DNA of 64,000 bases, from positions 104,908 to 168,907 of the forward strand of contig CANQOT010000001.1 in the NCBI GenBank assembly GCA_947625555.1, given 5' to 3'. Of the stretch, positions 34,820 through 43,639 are shown one piece after another. Source of the stretch: an uncultured Clostridia bacterium (GTDB taxonomy: Bacteria; Bacillota; Clostridia; Christensenellales; Borkfalkiaceae). Both the position numbers and the translations under genes were made by a program. Within the stretch, counting starts at the first letter, position 1. Each line of letters opens with the position of its first letter. Below the pieces are notes generated by a model that was given only the letters and a program-made list of their open reading frames with translations, made no database searches and was not told the origin of the DNA.

Positions 34820-35971
34820 ATGCGAATTTTACACACGTCGGATTGGCACCTCGGGAAGCGTCTCATGGAGCGTGAGCGCCTACCCGAACAGGCCGAAGTC
34901 ATGGAGGAGATCATCTCCATTTGCGATGAAAAGCGCGTCGAACTCGTGCTCATCGCGGGCGATATCTTCGATACCTATCTGCCCCCCGCAGAGGCCGAGG
35001 AGCTCTTTTTTGCTACCGTAAAACGGCTTGCGGCGGGTCGGGCGGTCGTCATCATCAGCGGCAATCACGACGACGGCGTGCGCCTTGCGGCTTCCGCGCC
35101 CCTTGCGGGCGAAGAGGGGGTCTACATCTTCGGCGGGCACAACGGCGTCCCGACGGGCGGCGACCGTCCCGTCCGTGTCGTCGATGCGGGGGAAAATTTT
35201 GCGATCGTCGAAAACGCGGCGGGGGAGCGCGTCTATCTCAACATTCTTCCCTATCCCAACGAGGCGCGCCTCAAAGAGCTCAAAACGGAGGAGACCTACG
35301 CAGAAAAGGCTGCGCGGTGGATCGCGGCGGGGGACGAAAAGTACGATAACACCATTCCCCACATCCTGCTCACCCATCTCTTTGTCGCGGGGTCGGAGAT
35401 CTCTTCGAGCGAGCGGGATATCTCCCTCGGCGGCGCACGCGCCGTCCCGAAGGACCGTTTGCCCGCCTTCGGCTACACCGCGCTCGGGCATATCCACAAG
35501 CAACAGAAGATGGGGGAAAACGCCCGTTACAGCGGCGCCATCCTGCAATATTCCTTCGACGAAGCGAACACGGAAAAGTGCGTGCTTCTGCTCGAAACGA
35601 AGGGGACGGACGTCGTTTTTGCGGAAAAGATCTTGCTCAAAGCGGGCAAGCGTCTCGTCAGATTGGAGGCAAACGGCGCGGCGGCCGCAGTCGACCTTTT
35701 GAAACGCTACGAAAATTGCTTTATCGAGCTCACACTGCACCTGACTTCCCCCCTTACGGCGGGGGAGACGGAGGCTCTTCGCGATGCAAACGACGGGCTT
35801 GTGTCCCTCAAAACGGAAGTTTGCAGCGGGGAAGCGGCTCCCGTTGAATCGCGGGCGCAGCTGGGTGCGGGCGAGCTCTTCACGCAATATTACCGTTCGA
35901 TGTACGCGGAGGATCCCTCCGAGGAACTCAAAGAGACCTTTCTCAAACTACTCGGGGAGGAGGACGCATGA
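34820..35971 (+). CDS. sbcD: SbcD nuclease subunit
   Basis: A 383-residue Mre11-like metallophosphoesterase, the nuclease half of SbcCD, which opens hairpins and trims protein-blocked DNA ends. Motifs are LHTSDWHLGK, LIAGDIFDTYLPP, ISGNHDDG, LLTHLFV and GYTALGHIHKQQ. The family start MRILHTSDWHLG sets ATG 34820, although no ribosome binding site is seen. An upstream in-frame ATG at 34754 lies only 8 nt after the -10 box and would add 22 residues by leaderless translation. The leader holds an inverted repeat (CGCGGG...CCCGCG). ATGA coupling to sbcC. Confidence 0.9.
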   Translation: MRILHTSDWHLGKRLMERERLPEQAEVMEEIISICDEKRVELVLIAGDIFDTYLPPAEAEELFFATVKRLAAGRAVVIISGNHDDGVRLAASAPLAGEEGVYIFGGHNGVPTGGDRPVRVVDAGENFAIVENAAGERVYLNILPYPNEARLKELKTEETYAEKAARWIAAGDEKYDNTIPHILLTHLFVAGSEISSSERDISLGGARAVPKDRLPAFGYTALGHIHKQQKMGENARYSGAILQYSFDEANTEKCVLLLETKGTDVVFAEKILLKAGKRLVRLEANGAAAAVDLLKRYENCFIELTLHLTSPLTAGETEALRDANDGLVSLKTEVCSGEAAPVESRAQLGAGELFTQYYRSMYAEDPSEELKETFLKLLGEEDA

Positions 35972-38541
35972 AGCCCATCTATCTTGAATTTTGCGGCATC
36001 AACTCCTTCTCCGAACCCGCGAAGATCGACTTTGGCGAACTTCTCGAATTTGGGATCTTCGGCATCTTCGGGGATACGGGCTCGGGCAAGAGCACCGTCC
36101 TCGACTGCATCGGATTCGCCCTCTACGGGAGCGTCGCGCGGTCCCGCTCGGGCAGCATTGCGGATATCATCAACTACAAGCAAGATTACGCCTATGTGCA
36201 CTTCGAATTCGAGATCGTCTACGAGGGCAGGCGGAGGACCTTCCGCGTCGAGCGCGAGCTCAAACGCAAGAACGCCGCGCAGACGGTGCGCGTCTTTGAA
36301 CGGATCGCGGGGGGGGAACTTTTGACGGTGGCCGACGGTTGCCGCGAATGCAACGCCCTTCTTATGCGCATCATCGGCCTCGAACAGCGCGATTTCGAGA
36401 GGTGCATCGCCCTTCCGCAGGGGGAATTTGCGCAGTTCGTGAAGGCCCAGCGGGCGGAACGGCTTAAACTCGTCTCGCGTCTCTTCGACCTTGAAGCCTA
36501 CGGCGAAAGACTCACCAAGAGGGTCAACGGCGAATATGCCGACGCCGTCCGCGACCTCAAAATTGCCGAAGCCAAACTCGAGCCCTTTGCCGAGATCTCG
36601 GAGGAGAAGAACGGCGCGCTCGCGGAGGAGATCGGCCGCCTTAAAGTTGCGCAAGGGGCGGCGCAAGGCAAACTCGCTTCCGCCCGAGAGGAGGAAAAAC
36701 GCCTCCTCTCCCTCGCCGAGAAGAAGCGCGAGGCCGAGAGGGTATCGGCAAAACTTACGGCGTTGGAGGCGAGGCGCGCGGAGATGGAGGGGCTCGAAAG
36801 GGAGCTCTCCCGTCTCGAAAAGGCCGCCTTCGTCTTGAATACGGAGCGCGAGGGTTTTGACCTCCGCGCGAGAAGGGATAGGGCGAATGCCGAGCACGAA
36901 CGGGTAAAACTCGAACTCAAAGAAGCCGAAAAAGCCGTCGCCCTCGCCGCCGGCTGGGATGAGGAGGCCGCCGAAAGGGAGATTGAGAGACTTTCCGAAC
37001 TCCGCGCAAGGGCGGCGTCGGCCGAGGAGGTGCGCCGCGCGCGGGAGCGTGCACAAAAGCGCCTCGGAGAGGTCGTGCGGGAGAACAGCGCAGAGGCAAA
37101 CGCCTATGCGGGATTTTCGTACGAAGAAAGCAAGGCCGAACTCGAAGCACGGCTCGCCGAACTCGGTGCGGACGACCCCATCGCATACCTTGAAACGCAC
37201 GGCAAGGGCGCCCTTCTGCAAGAGGAATATAAAACCTTTGCGGGCGAACTCGTGGATCTGACGGAAAAACATCCCGAGATCGGGGCGGACAGTGCGCCCC
37301 TCATCGAAAAATATACCAAAGATCGGGGCGGCAAGGCGGATTGGCAGGCCATGCGCGCCGATTTCGAGGCGGCGAAGCGGGAGGGCGAAGAGCTCCGCGC
37401 GTCGCTCATCGCGCTCGAAAAACACAAGGGAAGATACGATCTCCATCTTCAAAAATTGCAACAGCTCGGCACGGAGTTCAAAAATCTCAAAGCGGAGATC
37501 GCGGACTATGACGCCCGTCTCGAAGGCGCTCCCGACCTGAAATCGACCGACGAAGCGCTCGCCGCCCTCAAACGCGAAAAGCGCGAGAAGGACCTCCGAA
37601 AGAAGCAGGCCGAAGAGGCATTTGCAGCGGCAAAGACGGCGCTCGCTACGGCCGAGGAGCGGCTCTCCGCCGCGGAGACCGCCTTGGGAGACGGAAAAAA
37701 ACGCTATCGCGCCGCGCTCGAAGCGGGCGGATTTGCGACCGCGCAGGAGGCGAGGGACCTCGCCCAAAAATACGGCGATCCCGCCGATGCGAAGGGACGG
37801 CTCGAAACTTTCAAGGCCGAACTTGCCGCCGCCCTTGCCCGCAAGCGGGAACTCGAAGGGGAGGATCTTTCCGACGCATCGGAAGAAAAGCTCTCCGCCG
37901 CCCAAACCCTCCGCGAGGAACAGGAAGGGACGCTCGCAGAGCTTACAAAGCGCATTACCCTCGCCGAGAGCGAGTTGGAAAGGGGACAGAAGTCCCTCGA
38001 AACAAAGCGTATTCTCGAAAAGGAATACGCGGCTTTCGGCAAGAGAAGTTCCCTTCTCGGCAAGTTAAAATCCATGCTCGACGGGAATAAATTTATGGAG
38101 TATGTCGCCGAAGAGTACTTGCAGACGGTCGCAAAGAACGCGGGCGCCAGGCTTTTGAGCCTCACGGACGGGCGGTACTTTTTGCGCTATGAAGGGGGCT
38201 TCTTCGTCGGCGATAACTTCAACGGCGGGAAGATGCGGGGCGTCTATACGCTCTCGGGCGGCGAGACCTTCCTCGTTTCGCTCTCTCTCGCCCTCGCCTT
38301 GGGCGCGGAGATCTGCGCAAAATCATTGCGGCCCATCGAATTTTTCTTCCTCGACGAGGGCTTCGGCACCTTGGACGCCCACCTCGTCGATACCGTGATG
38401 GACAGTCTCGAAAAATTGCGCGGCGAGCACTTCACGATCGGGATCATCTCGCACGTTGAGGAATTGAAACACAGGATAGACCGTAAACTTTCCGTCGTCA
38501 AGGCGACGGAAAAGTGCGGTTCCAAAATAATCGTGGAATGA
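35968..38541 (+). CDS. sbcC: SbcC ATPase subunit, short and without zinc hook
   Basis: An 857-residue SMC/Rad50-like ATPase that partners SbcD. Walker A is FGDTGSGKST near residue 35, LPQGEFAQFVKA follows at about 150, the signature is LSGGETFLVSLSLALALG near 765, and Walker B is FFFLDEGFGTLD. A coiled coil spans about 170-710. No CxxC motif occurs anywhere in the coil, where the Rad50/SbcC zinc hook should be. The length is well under the 1,000-1,130 residues of Escherichia and Bacillus SbcC. Confidence 0.93.
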   Translation: MKPIYLEFCGINSFSEPAKIDFGELLEFGIFGIFGDTGSGKSTVLDCIGFALYGSVARSRSGSIADIINYKQDYAYVHFEFEIVYEGRRRTFRVERELKRKNAAQTVRVFERIAGGELLTVADGCRECNALLMRIIGLEQRDFERCIALPQGEFAQFVKAQRAERLKLVSRLFDLEAYGERLTKRVNGEYADAVRDLKIAEAKLEPFAEISEEKNGALAEEIGRLKVAQGAAQGKLASAREEEKRLLSLAEKKREAERVSAKLTALEARRAEMEGLERELSRLEKAAFVLNTEREGFDLRARRDRANAEHERVKLELKEAEKAVALAAGWDEEAAEREIERLSELRARAASAEEVRRARERAQKRLGEVVRENSAEANAYAGFSYEESKAELEARLAELGADDPIAYLETHGKGALLQEEYKTFAGELVDLTEKHPEIGADSAPLIEKYTKDRGGKADWQAMRADFEAAKREGEELRASLIALEKHKGRYDLHLQKLQQLGTEFKNLKAEIADYDARLEGAPDLKSTDEALAALKREKREKDLRKKQAEEAFAAAKTALATAEERLSAAETALGDGKKRYRAALEAGGFATAQEARDLAQKYGDPADAKGRLETFKAELAAALARKRELEGEDLSDASEEKLSAAQTLREEQEGTLAELTKRITLAESELERGQKSLETKRILEKEYAAFGKRSSLLGKLKSMLDGNKFMEYVAEEYLQTVAKNAGARLLSLTDGRYFLRYEGGFFVGDNFNGGKMRGVYTLSGGETFLVSLSLALALGAEICAKSLRPIEFFFLDEGFGTLDAHLVDTVMDSLEKLRGEHFTIGIISHVEELKHRIDRKLSVVKATEKCGSKIIVE

Positions 38542-38550
38542 GGTAACGGT

Positions 38551-40227
38551 TTGGCAAATGTATTCTTGACGCCTGTCACGCTTTGGAAGGATTTCGACGA
38601 GAGCCTTCCGCTCCAAGAGCAGACCTTATCCGAACGGAGGGAAGCGGGCGCCGTCTATCGCGATGTGAGCTTCTACGGGAGAGATACGGGCATGGGCCGC
38701 GTAAAGGTCTATGCGCGCTATATCTTCCCCGAGGGCGCGGAGAAGTTTCCCGTCGTCATGATCCTCTTCGAAGCGGGGCTTCCCTTCGACGAGACCTTCA
38801 TTATGCGGTTCGTCAAGGACGGATACGGCGTCCTCGCGGTGGACTATTGCGGGGAAAGGCCCGAGAGCCTCTATACCGTCTACCCCAAGCGCATCGACTA
38901 TGCCAACTTCGTGCGGGCGGGTCGCCGGCTCGACCATTGCGACGATACGGCGAAGGAGACCGCATGGTACGAATGGGCGGCAGTCGCCCGCTATGCGGTA
39001 AAATTTCTCCGCTCCCGCGAGGAGGTCACCTCCGTCGGCGCGATCGGACTGAGGACGGGCGGCGAAGTGCTCTTCAAGATCGCGCCCTATGCCGCGCTCG
39101 ACTGCATGGTCTCCGTCTGCGCGGCGGGCTGGCTCGCCTACCGCGGGATCGAAAAATTCGGCGCCGAACAGCGGATCTTCGACGAGGAGAGGCACCGCTT
39201 CATTGCGGGCATCGATTCGCAGAGCTATGCGCCCCACGTGGCTTGCCCCGTACTTCTTCTTTCCGCCATCAACGATAAGACATACAATTACGACCGCGTC
39301 TACGATACCTTCTCGCAATTCGATCCGGAGCTGGAAAAGGCGCTTCTCTATTCGGCGCACGGCAACGGGCTCCTCGGCGGGCACTCCTTGCAGGATATTG
39401 ACCTCTTCCTCGGCAAACATTTGAAGAAACGCTCCGTGTTCGTCTCCAAGCCCATCGGGATCGGCGTGGAAGAGGATGAGAAGGGCAACCTCGTCATCCG
39501 CGGCAAGTTCGACCCCGAGGGAGAGATCAAGGAATTCGGTATTTTCTACACTGAAAACGTCGCCGCATTCAAGACGAGGGATTGGACGCGCGTCCTCGGC
39601 GCGCTCTCCGACCTCGACGGGAGCACGGGCACTGTCCCGCTGCCCCTCTACTCGGGCAGCCGCGAGGCGCTCGTCTATGCCTTCGTGAATTATTCCAACA
39701 GCTTCTCCGTCACCTCCAAAATTCTAGAAGTCCATGTGACGAAGGAATACGCCAATACACAGCGCAGGAGCAGGATCTTGTACACGGAAGAGGACGGCAG
39801 GAACGGCTTTGCCGCCTTCCGCCGCCGCACGCGCGCCGTCGCCGATTGCTTTGCCGAGGATCCCGACGCCGCGAGGAACCTCCCCGGATTCGGGGGGATC
39901 AAGGGCACCGCCGTCGGGTCGGGGATCATCTCTTACCGCGTCGGCGAACCGCGCTTCCGTCCGCCCGAGGGGGTATCCTTCCGCTTTGACGCATGGGCCA
40001 AACTCAATACCCGCCTCAAAATCATCTTCTATAAGGACGAAGAGGAAGTCGCGGGATTTGGGTGCGAAGTGCCCATCGCGGGGGGCGGGAAGTGGAAGAG
40101 CATCCTGCTCGATCCCTCCGACTTCAAGTCGCAGACGGGCATCTCGCTCGGCAGCTTCGACGGCGCCGTCTCGGTCGTATTTCTGTGCGAGGACGAAGTT
40201 CTCATCAACAATGTCTTTTGGATCTGA
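38551..40227 (+). CDS. Alpha/beta-hydrolase-fold protein with altered nucleophile motif
   Basis: A 558-residue protein with no signal peptide. Residues about 50-300 look like an alpha/beta hydrolase of the acetyl-xylan-esterase/dienelactone group: PVVMILFEAG, VLAVDYCGE, then the elbow GLRTG (166-170), where the usual Gly-x-Ser-x-Gly nucleophile is Arg (R168). The NDKTYNYD acid and GGHSL histidine segments remain. Residues about 310-558 are beta-rich and resemble a binding domain. The start is TTG at 38551 after GAGG. It follows sbcC by 9 bp. Catalysis is doubtful; a binding role is possible. Confidence 0.6.
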   Translation: MANVFLTPVTLWKDFDESLPLQEQTLSERREAGAVYRDVSFYGRDTGMGRVKVYARYIFPEGAEKFPVVMILFEAGLPFDETFIMRFVKDGYGVLAVDYCGERPESLYTVYPKRIDYANFVRAGRRLDHCDDTAKETAWYEWAAVARYAVKFLRSREEVTSVGAIGLRTGGEVLFKIAPYAALDCMVSVCAAGWLAYRGIEKFGAEQRIFDEERHRFIAGIDSQSYAPHVACPVLLLSAINDKTYNYDRVYDTFSQFDPELEKALLYSAHGNGLLGGHSLQDIDLFLGKHLKKRSVFVSKPIGIGVEEDEKGNLVIRGKFDPEGEIKEFGIFYTENVAAFKTRDWTRVLGALSDLDGSTGTVPLPLYSGSREALVYAFVNYSNSFSVTSKILEVHVTKEYANTQRRSRILYTEEDGRNGFAAFRRRTRAVADCFAEDPDAARNLPGFGGIKGTAVGSGIISYRVGEPRFRPPEGVSFRFDAWAKLNTRLKIIFYKDEEEVAGFGCEVPIAGGGKWKSILLDPSDFKSQTGISLGSFDGAVSVVFLCEDEVLINNVFWI

Positions 40228-40299
40228 TATGCAATTTTTTGTCATGAAAGAAATCAAGCCTCAATTTGCGCGCCTCGGGCGCGGCGTAACGGAGGTCGT

Positions 40300-40959
40300 A
40301 TGATAGAACGTCCCGAACTTCTCGATCCGCGCAAGCAAAAAAAATCGGGGCCGCTCTGGACGCTGCTGTACGTTTTTATCGGCCTCATCATCGCCTTTCT
40401 CGTGGGCTTGCTGCTCACGACGAGCCGCTATCTCAACGTCGAAGTCTCGGGCGCTTCCATGGAGGATACCATTCATGACGGCGACGACCTCTATGCGGTG
40501 AAGTATCACGGAAATGCGGAGCGCGGCGACATCATCGTCATCGACGTGTCCGATATCAAGCACTTTCAGAGCAAGGGGGACGAGGTCTACATCATCAAGC
40601 GCCTCATCGCCACGGAGGGAGATACCGTCCGCTTGAAGGACGGCGCGGTGTATATCACCTATGCGGGAACGGACGAGGAGATCCTCCTCGAAGAACCCTA
40701 TGCAAAGGGGGAGACCGATCCGCGTCCCCACATCAATGACGGGGAATTTATCACCGAATGGACACTCGAAGAGGGGGAGATCTTCGTGCTCGGCGATAAC
40801 CGCGAAGTCTCCGACGATTCCCGCGTCGTGGGCCCCCTTCAAAGGGACCATATCATCGGCGTGGTGCTCGATTGGAACTTCGTAGATCCGCGCGGCTGGG
40901 ATGCCTTTTCGAGCCCGTTCATTCGCTTCTATCTCGACATCGTGCGCTTTTTCTCTTAA
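40300..40959 (+). CDS. lepB: Type I signal peptidase
   Basis: A 219-residue membrane serine protease that cleaves signal peptides outside the membrane. A single N-terminal transmembrane helix (about 18-41) is followed by the catalytic SGASM motif (S53), the Lys in YIIKRLIATEGD and the LGDNREVSDDSR block. CGGAGG precedes the ATG. It is one of possibly several signal peptidases; nothing nearby points to a dedicated substrate. Confidence 0.93.
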   Translation: MIERPELLDPRKQKKSGPLWTLLYVFIGLIIAFLVGLLLTTSRYLNVEVSGASMEDTIHDGDDLYAVKYHGNAERGDIIVIDVSDIKHFQSKGDEVYIIKRLIATEGDTVRLKDGAVYITYAGTDEEILLEEPYAKGETDPRPHINDGEFITEWTLEEGEIFVLGDNREVSDDSRVVGPLQRDHIIGVVLDWNFVDPRGWDAFSSPFIRFYLDIVRFFS

Positions 40960-40984
40960 ATCTCATTCAGAGGAGGGTAAATTT

Positions 40985-41827
40985 ATGAATATCCGTCTTA
41001 CGGCAGACAGCACTTGCGATCTCGGCGAATATGCGGCGGAGAGGAATATCGCTCTCATGCCTCTTTCCGTCATTCTCGGCGAGGAGCCATACCTCGACGG
41101 CGTGAACATCGTCCCGCAGGACATCTTCGACTTCGTCGAAAAGACGGGCAAGCTCCCCAAGACGGCGGCCCCGAGCACGCAGGATTACATCGACTTCTTC
41201 CGTCCCTTCGTCGAGGAGGGCAGTACGGTCATCCATTTCAGCATTTCGGACAAGTCGTCCTCCGCATATTCCTATGCGGCCGATGCGGCAAAGGCATTCG
41301 ACGGGAAGGTCATCGTCGTCGATTCCAAGGCGCTCTCCTCGGGGCAGGGATTGCTCGCGATGAAGGCCTCCGACCTTCTCAACGAGGGCAAGAGCGCGGA
41401 GGAGATTGTCGAGACGGTAAATGCTCTCCGCCCCCTCGTGAACACGTCGTTCATTCCCGACCGCCTCGACTACCTCTTTAAGGGGGGAAGGTGCTCCCGC
41501 ATGCAGATGTACGGGGCAAATCTTTTGAAGATCCACCCGCTCGTCGAGATGAAGGACGGCCAGCTCGTCGCGGAAAAGAAATACCGCGGCAGCATGGAAA
41601 AGTGCATCTCCAACTACATCGAGGATCTGGCCGTAGAATATCCCTCGTACGACCGAACGCGCTGTTTTATCACCCATAGCAGCGCCGATCCCGAACTCGT
41701 CGCATTTGCGCGGCAAAAGGTCAAGGAGACATTCGGTTTCCGCGAAACGCTCGAAACGGTCGCGGGCTCGGTCATTACGGGCCACTGCGGCAGAAACACC
41801 TTGGGCGTGCTCTTCATTGCAAAATAA
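40985..41827 (+). CDS. DegV-family fatty-acid-binding protein
   Basis: A 280-residue DegV protein. These bind fatty acids and, in Gram-positives, present them to the FakA kinase. Characteristic blocks are LTADSTCDL, TAAPSTQDYIDFF, VIHFSISDKSSSAYSYA, VVDSKALSSGQGLL and the LDYLFKGGRCS segment, then TVAGSVITGHCGRNTLGV. AGAGGAGGG before the ATG at 40985 decides the start over the longer frame, which runs into lepB. Confidence 0.9.
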   Translation: MNIRLTADSTCDLGEYAAERNIALMPLSVILGEEPYLDGVNIVPQDIFDFVEKTGKLPKTAAPSTQDYIDFFRPFVEEGSTVIHFSISDKSSSAYSYAADAAKAFDGKVIVVDSKALSSGQGLLAMKASDLLNEGKSAEEIVETVNALRPLVNTSFIPDRLDYLFKGGRCSRMQMYGANLLKIHPLVEMKDGQLVAEKKYRGSMEKCISNYIEDLAVEYPSYDRTRCFITHSSADPELVAFARQKVKETFGFRETLETVAGSVITGHCGRNTLGVLFIAK

Positions 41828-41845
41828 ACAGGAGTATATATCGTT

Positions 41846-43615
41846 ATGGAAAGAAAGGACGTACCCGAAAAGTACAAATGGCATGTCGGGGATATTCTCC
41901 CGGACGACGAGGCATGGGAAAAGGCCTATGCGCAGCTCGAAGGCAAGATCGATTTCGCCCGCTTCAAGGGCACGCTGAACACGGCCGAAAACATCCTCGC
42001 CTATTTTCAGGCGGAGGAGGCCTTCGAGCATGAGTTCATGCGCGTCTACCTCTATGCCTTTTTGAAGCACGACGAGGATGTGCGCGTCACGAAATACGGT
42101 TCCTATATCGCCAAGGTGATGAGCATCATCACCCGCCTCGGGCAGGAGACGGCATTCGCAACGCCCGAGCTCACCGCGCTCGACGATGAGACGTTGCGCG
42201 CGCTCGCCGGAGATGTTCGCCTGAAAGATTACGATTATATGCTTCGCCGCCTCATCGCGCAGAAGAAATACATTCTCTCGGAGGCGGAGGAGCGCATTCT
42301 GGCGCAGGCGGGCGAACCGCTCGACGTCGCGAACGACGTGTTCGAGATGCTCGATAACGCCGAACTCGATCTGCCCGAGATCGAATTTGAGGGGGAGAAG
42401 GCCAAACTTTCCCACGGGCTCTACGGCGTCATCATGAACGGGAGCGACAGGGAAAAGCGCAAAGAGGCCTACAAAAAGTACTATGCGGCCTACCGCAAGA
42501 TCATCGGGACTTTGGCGACGACGTATTACGGCAACGTGAAGGCAGATATCTTCCGCACCAACGTCAGGGGGTACAAGAGTTGCCTCGACAGGGCGCTCTT
42601 CGAAGAGGACGTCGACCGCAGCGTCTACGAAAATCTTGTCCGCTGCGTCAACGGGGCGGCCCCGCTTATGCACCGCTATATGCGGCTCCGCAAGCGTGTC
42701 CTCGGCTATAAAGAGATGTATATGTACGACATCTATCCCTCTCTCGTGGAGGACGCGGACTTGAAGCTCTCGTACGAGGACGCCTATGAACTCGTGTTGA
42801 AGGGTCTCGCGCCCCTCGGCGAGGAGTATATCGGGCTCCTCAAAAAGGGCCGCGACGAGGGCTGGATCGACGTCTGCGAGACGGAGGGAAAGAAGGGCGG
42901 CGCCTATTCCATCGGCATCTACGGGTTTCATCCCTTCGTGCTCCTCAATTATCAAAAAACGACGCACGACGTGTTCACCATTGCGCACGAGATGGGGCAT
43001 TCTCTCCATTCGCACTATTCCAATTCCAACGAACCCTATTCCAAATCAGATTATAAGATCTTCGTCGCCGAGGTCGCGAGCACGGTCAACGAGGTCCTTC
43101 TCCTCAAACACCTCTTAAAGACGACGGAGGACGCAAAGCTCAAAAAGTACCTGCTCAACTACTTCATGGACATGATCCGCACGACGCTCTTCCGCCAGAC
43201 GCAATTTGCGGAGTTCGAAGAACGGGCGCACACCATGGCGGAGGGCGGCGAGCCGCTCAACAAGGATAATCTCTCCGAGCTCTATCTCGGGCTCAACAAA
43301 CAGTACTACGGCGACGCCGTCGTTCACGACGACAACATCGCCATTGAATGGGCGCGCATCCCGCACTTCTACCGTTCCTTCTATGTCTACAAGTATGCAA
43401 CGGGCATCACCGCGGCCATCTGTATCGCCAACCGCATTTTGAGCGAAGGTCAAAGGGCGGTGGATGACTACAAGGCGTTCCTCAAAGGGGGATGCTCGCA
43501 AGATCCCGTTTCCCTTCTGCGCATTGCGGGGGCCGACCTTGCCACGGAGGCGCCCTTCAAGGCGGCCATGAAGGAGTTCGAAGAGGCGCTCAACGCCTTC
43601 GAAGCGCTCTGCTAA
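41846..43615 (+). CDS. pepF: Oligoendopeptidase F (M3 family)
   Basis: A 589-residue zinc metallopeptidase that degrades short peptides in the cytoplasm. The helical N-terminal domain is followed by the zinc site TIAHEMGHSLHSHYS near residue 380 and a downstream Glu in VAEVASTVNE. The YGDAVVHDDNIAIEWARIPHFYRSFYVYKYATG region is typical of PepF. The length matches the family. It lies between degV and dnaB without overlap. Confidence 0.94.
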   Translation: MERKDVPEKYKWHVGDILPDDEAWEKAYAQLEGKIDFARFKGTLNTAENILAYFQAEEAFEHEFMRVYLYAFLKHDEDVRVTKYGSYIAKVMSIITRLGQETAFATPELTALDDETLRALAGDVRLKDYDYMLRRLIAQKKYILSEAEERILAQAGEPLDVANDVFEMLDNAELDLPEIEFEGEKAKLSHGLYGVIMNGSDREKRKEAYKKYYAAYRKIIGTLATTYYGNVKADIFRTNVRGYKSCLDRALFEEDVDRSVYENLVRCVNGAAPLMHRYMRLRKRVLGYKEMYMYDIYPSLVEDADLKLSYEDAYELVLKGLAPLGEEYIGLLKKGRDEGWIDVCETEGKKGGAYSIGIYGFHPFVLLNYQKTTHDVFTIAHEMGHSLHSHYSNSNEPYSKSDYKIFVAEVASTVNEVLLLKHLLKTTEDAKLKKYLLNYFMDMIRTTLFRQTQFAEFEERAHTMAEGGEPLNKDNLSELYLGLNKQYYGDAVVHDDNIAIEWARIPHFYRSFYVYKYATGITAAICIANRILSEGQRAVDDYKAFLKGGCSQDPVSLLRIAGADLATEAPFKAAMKEFEEALNAFEALC

Positions 43616-43639
43616 ATTCTACAAAAAGGAAGTACCGAT

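Noticed and set aside
40230..40303. 24-codon open frame overlapping the lepB start as ATGA
   Set aside because: No ribosome binding site and no recognisable peptide; the overlap could be chance in this gene-dense region.
40967..43015. 682-codon minus-strand frame opposite degV and pepF
   Set aside because: Same shadow pattern; both plus-strand genes carry intact catalytic motifs.
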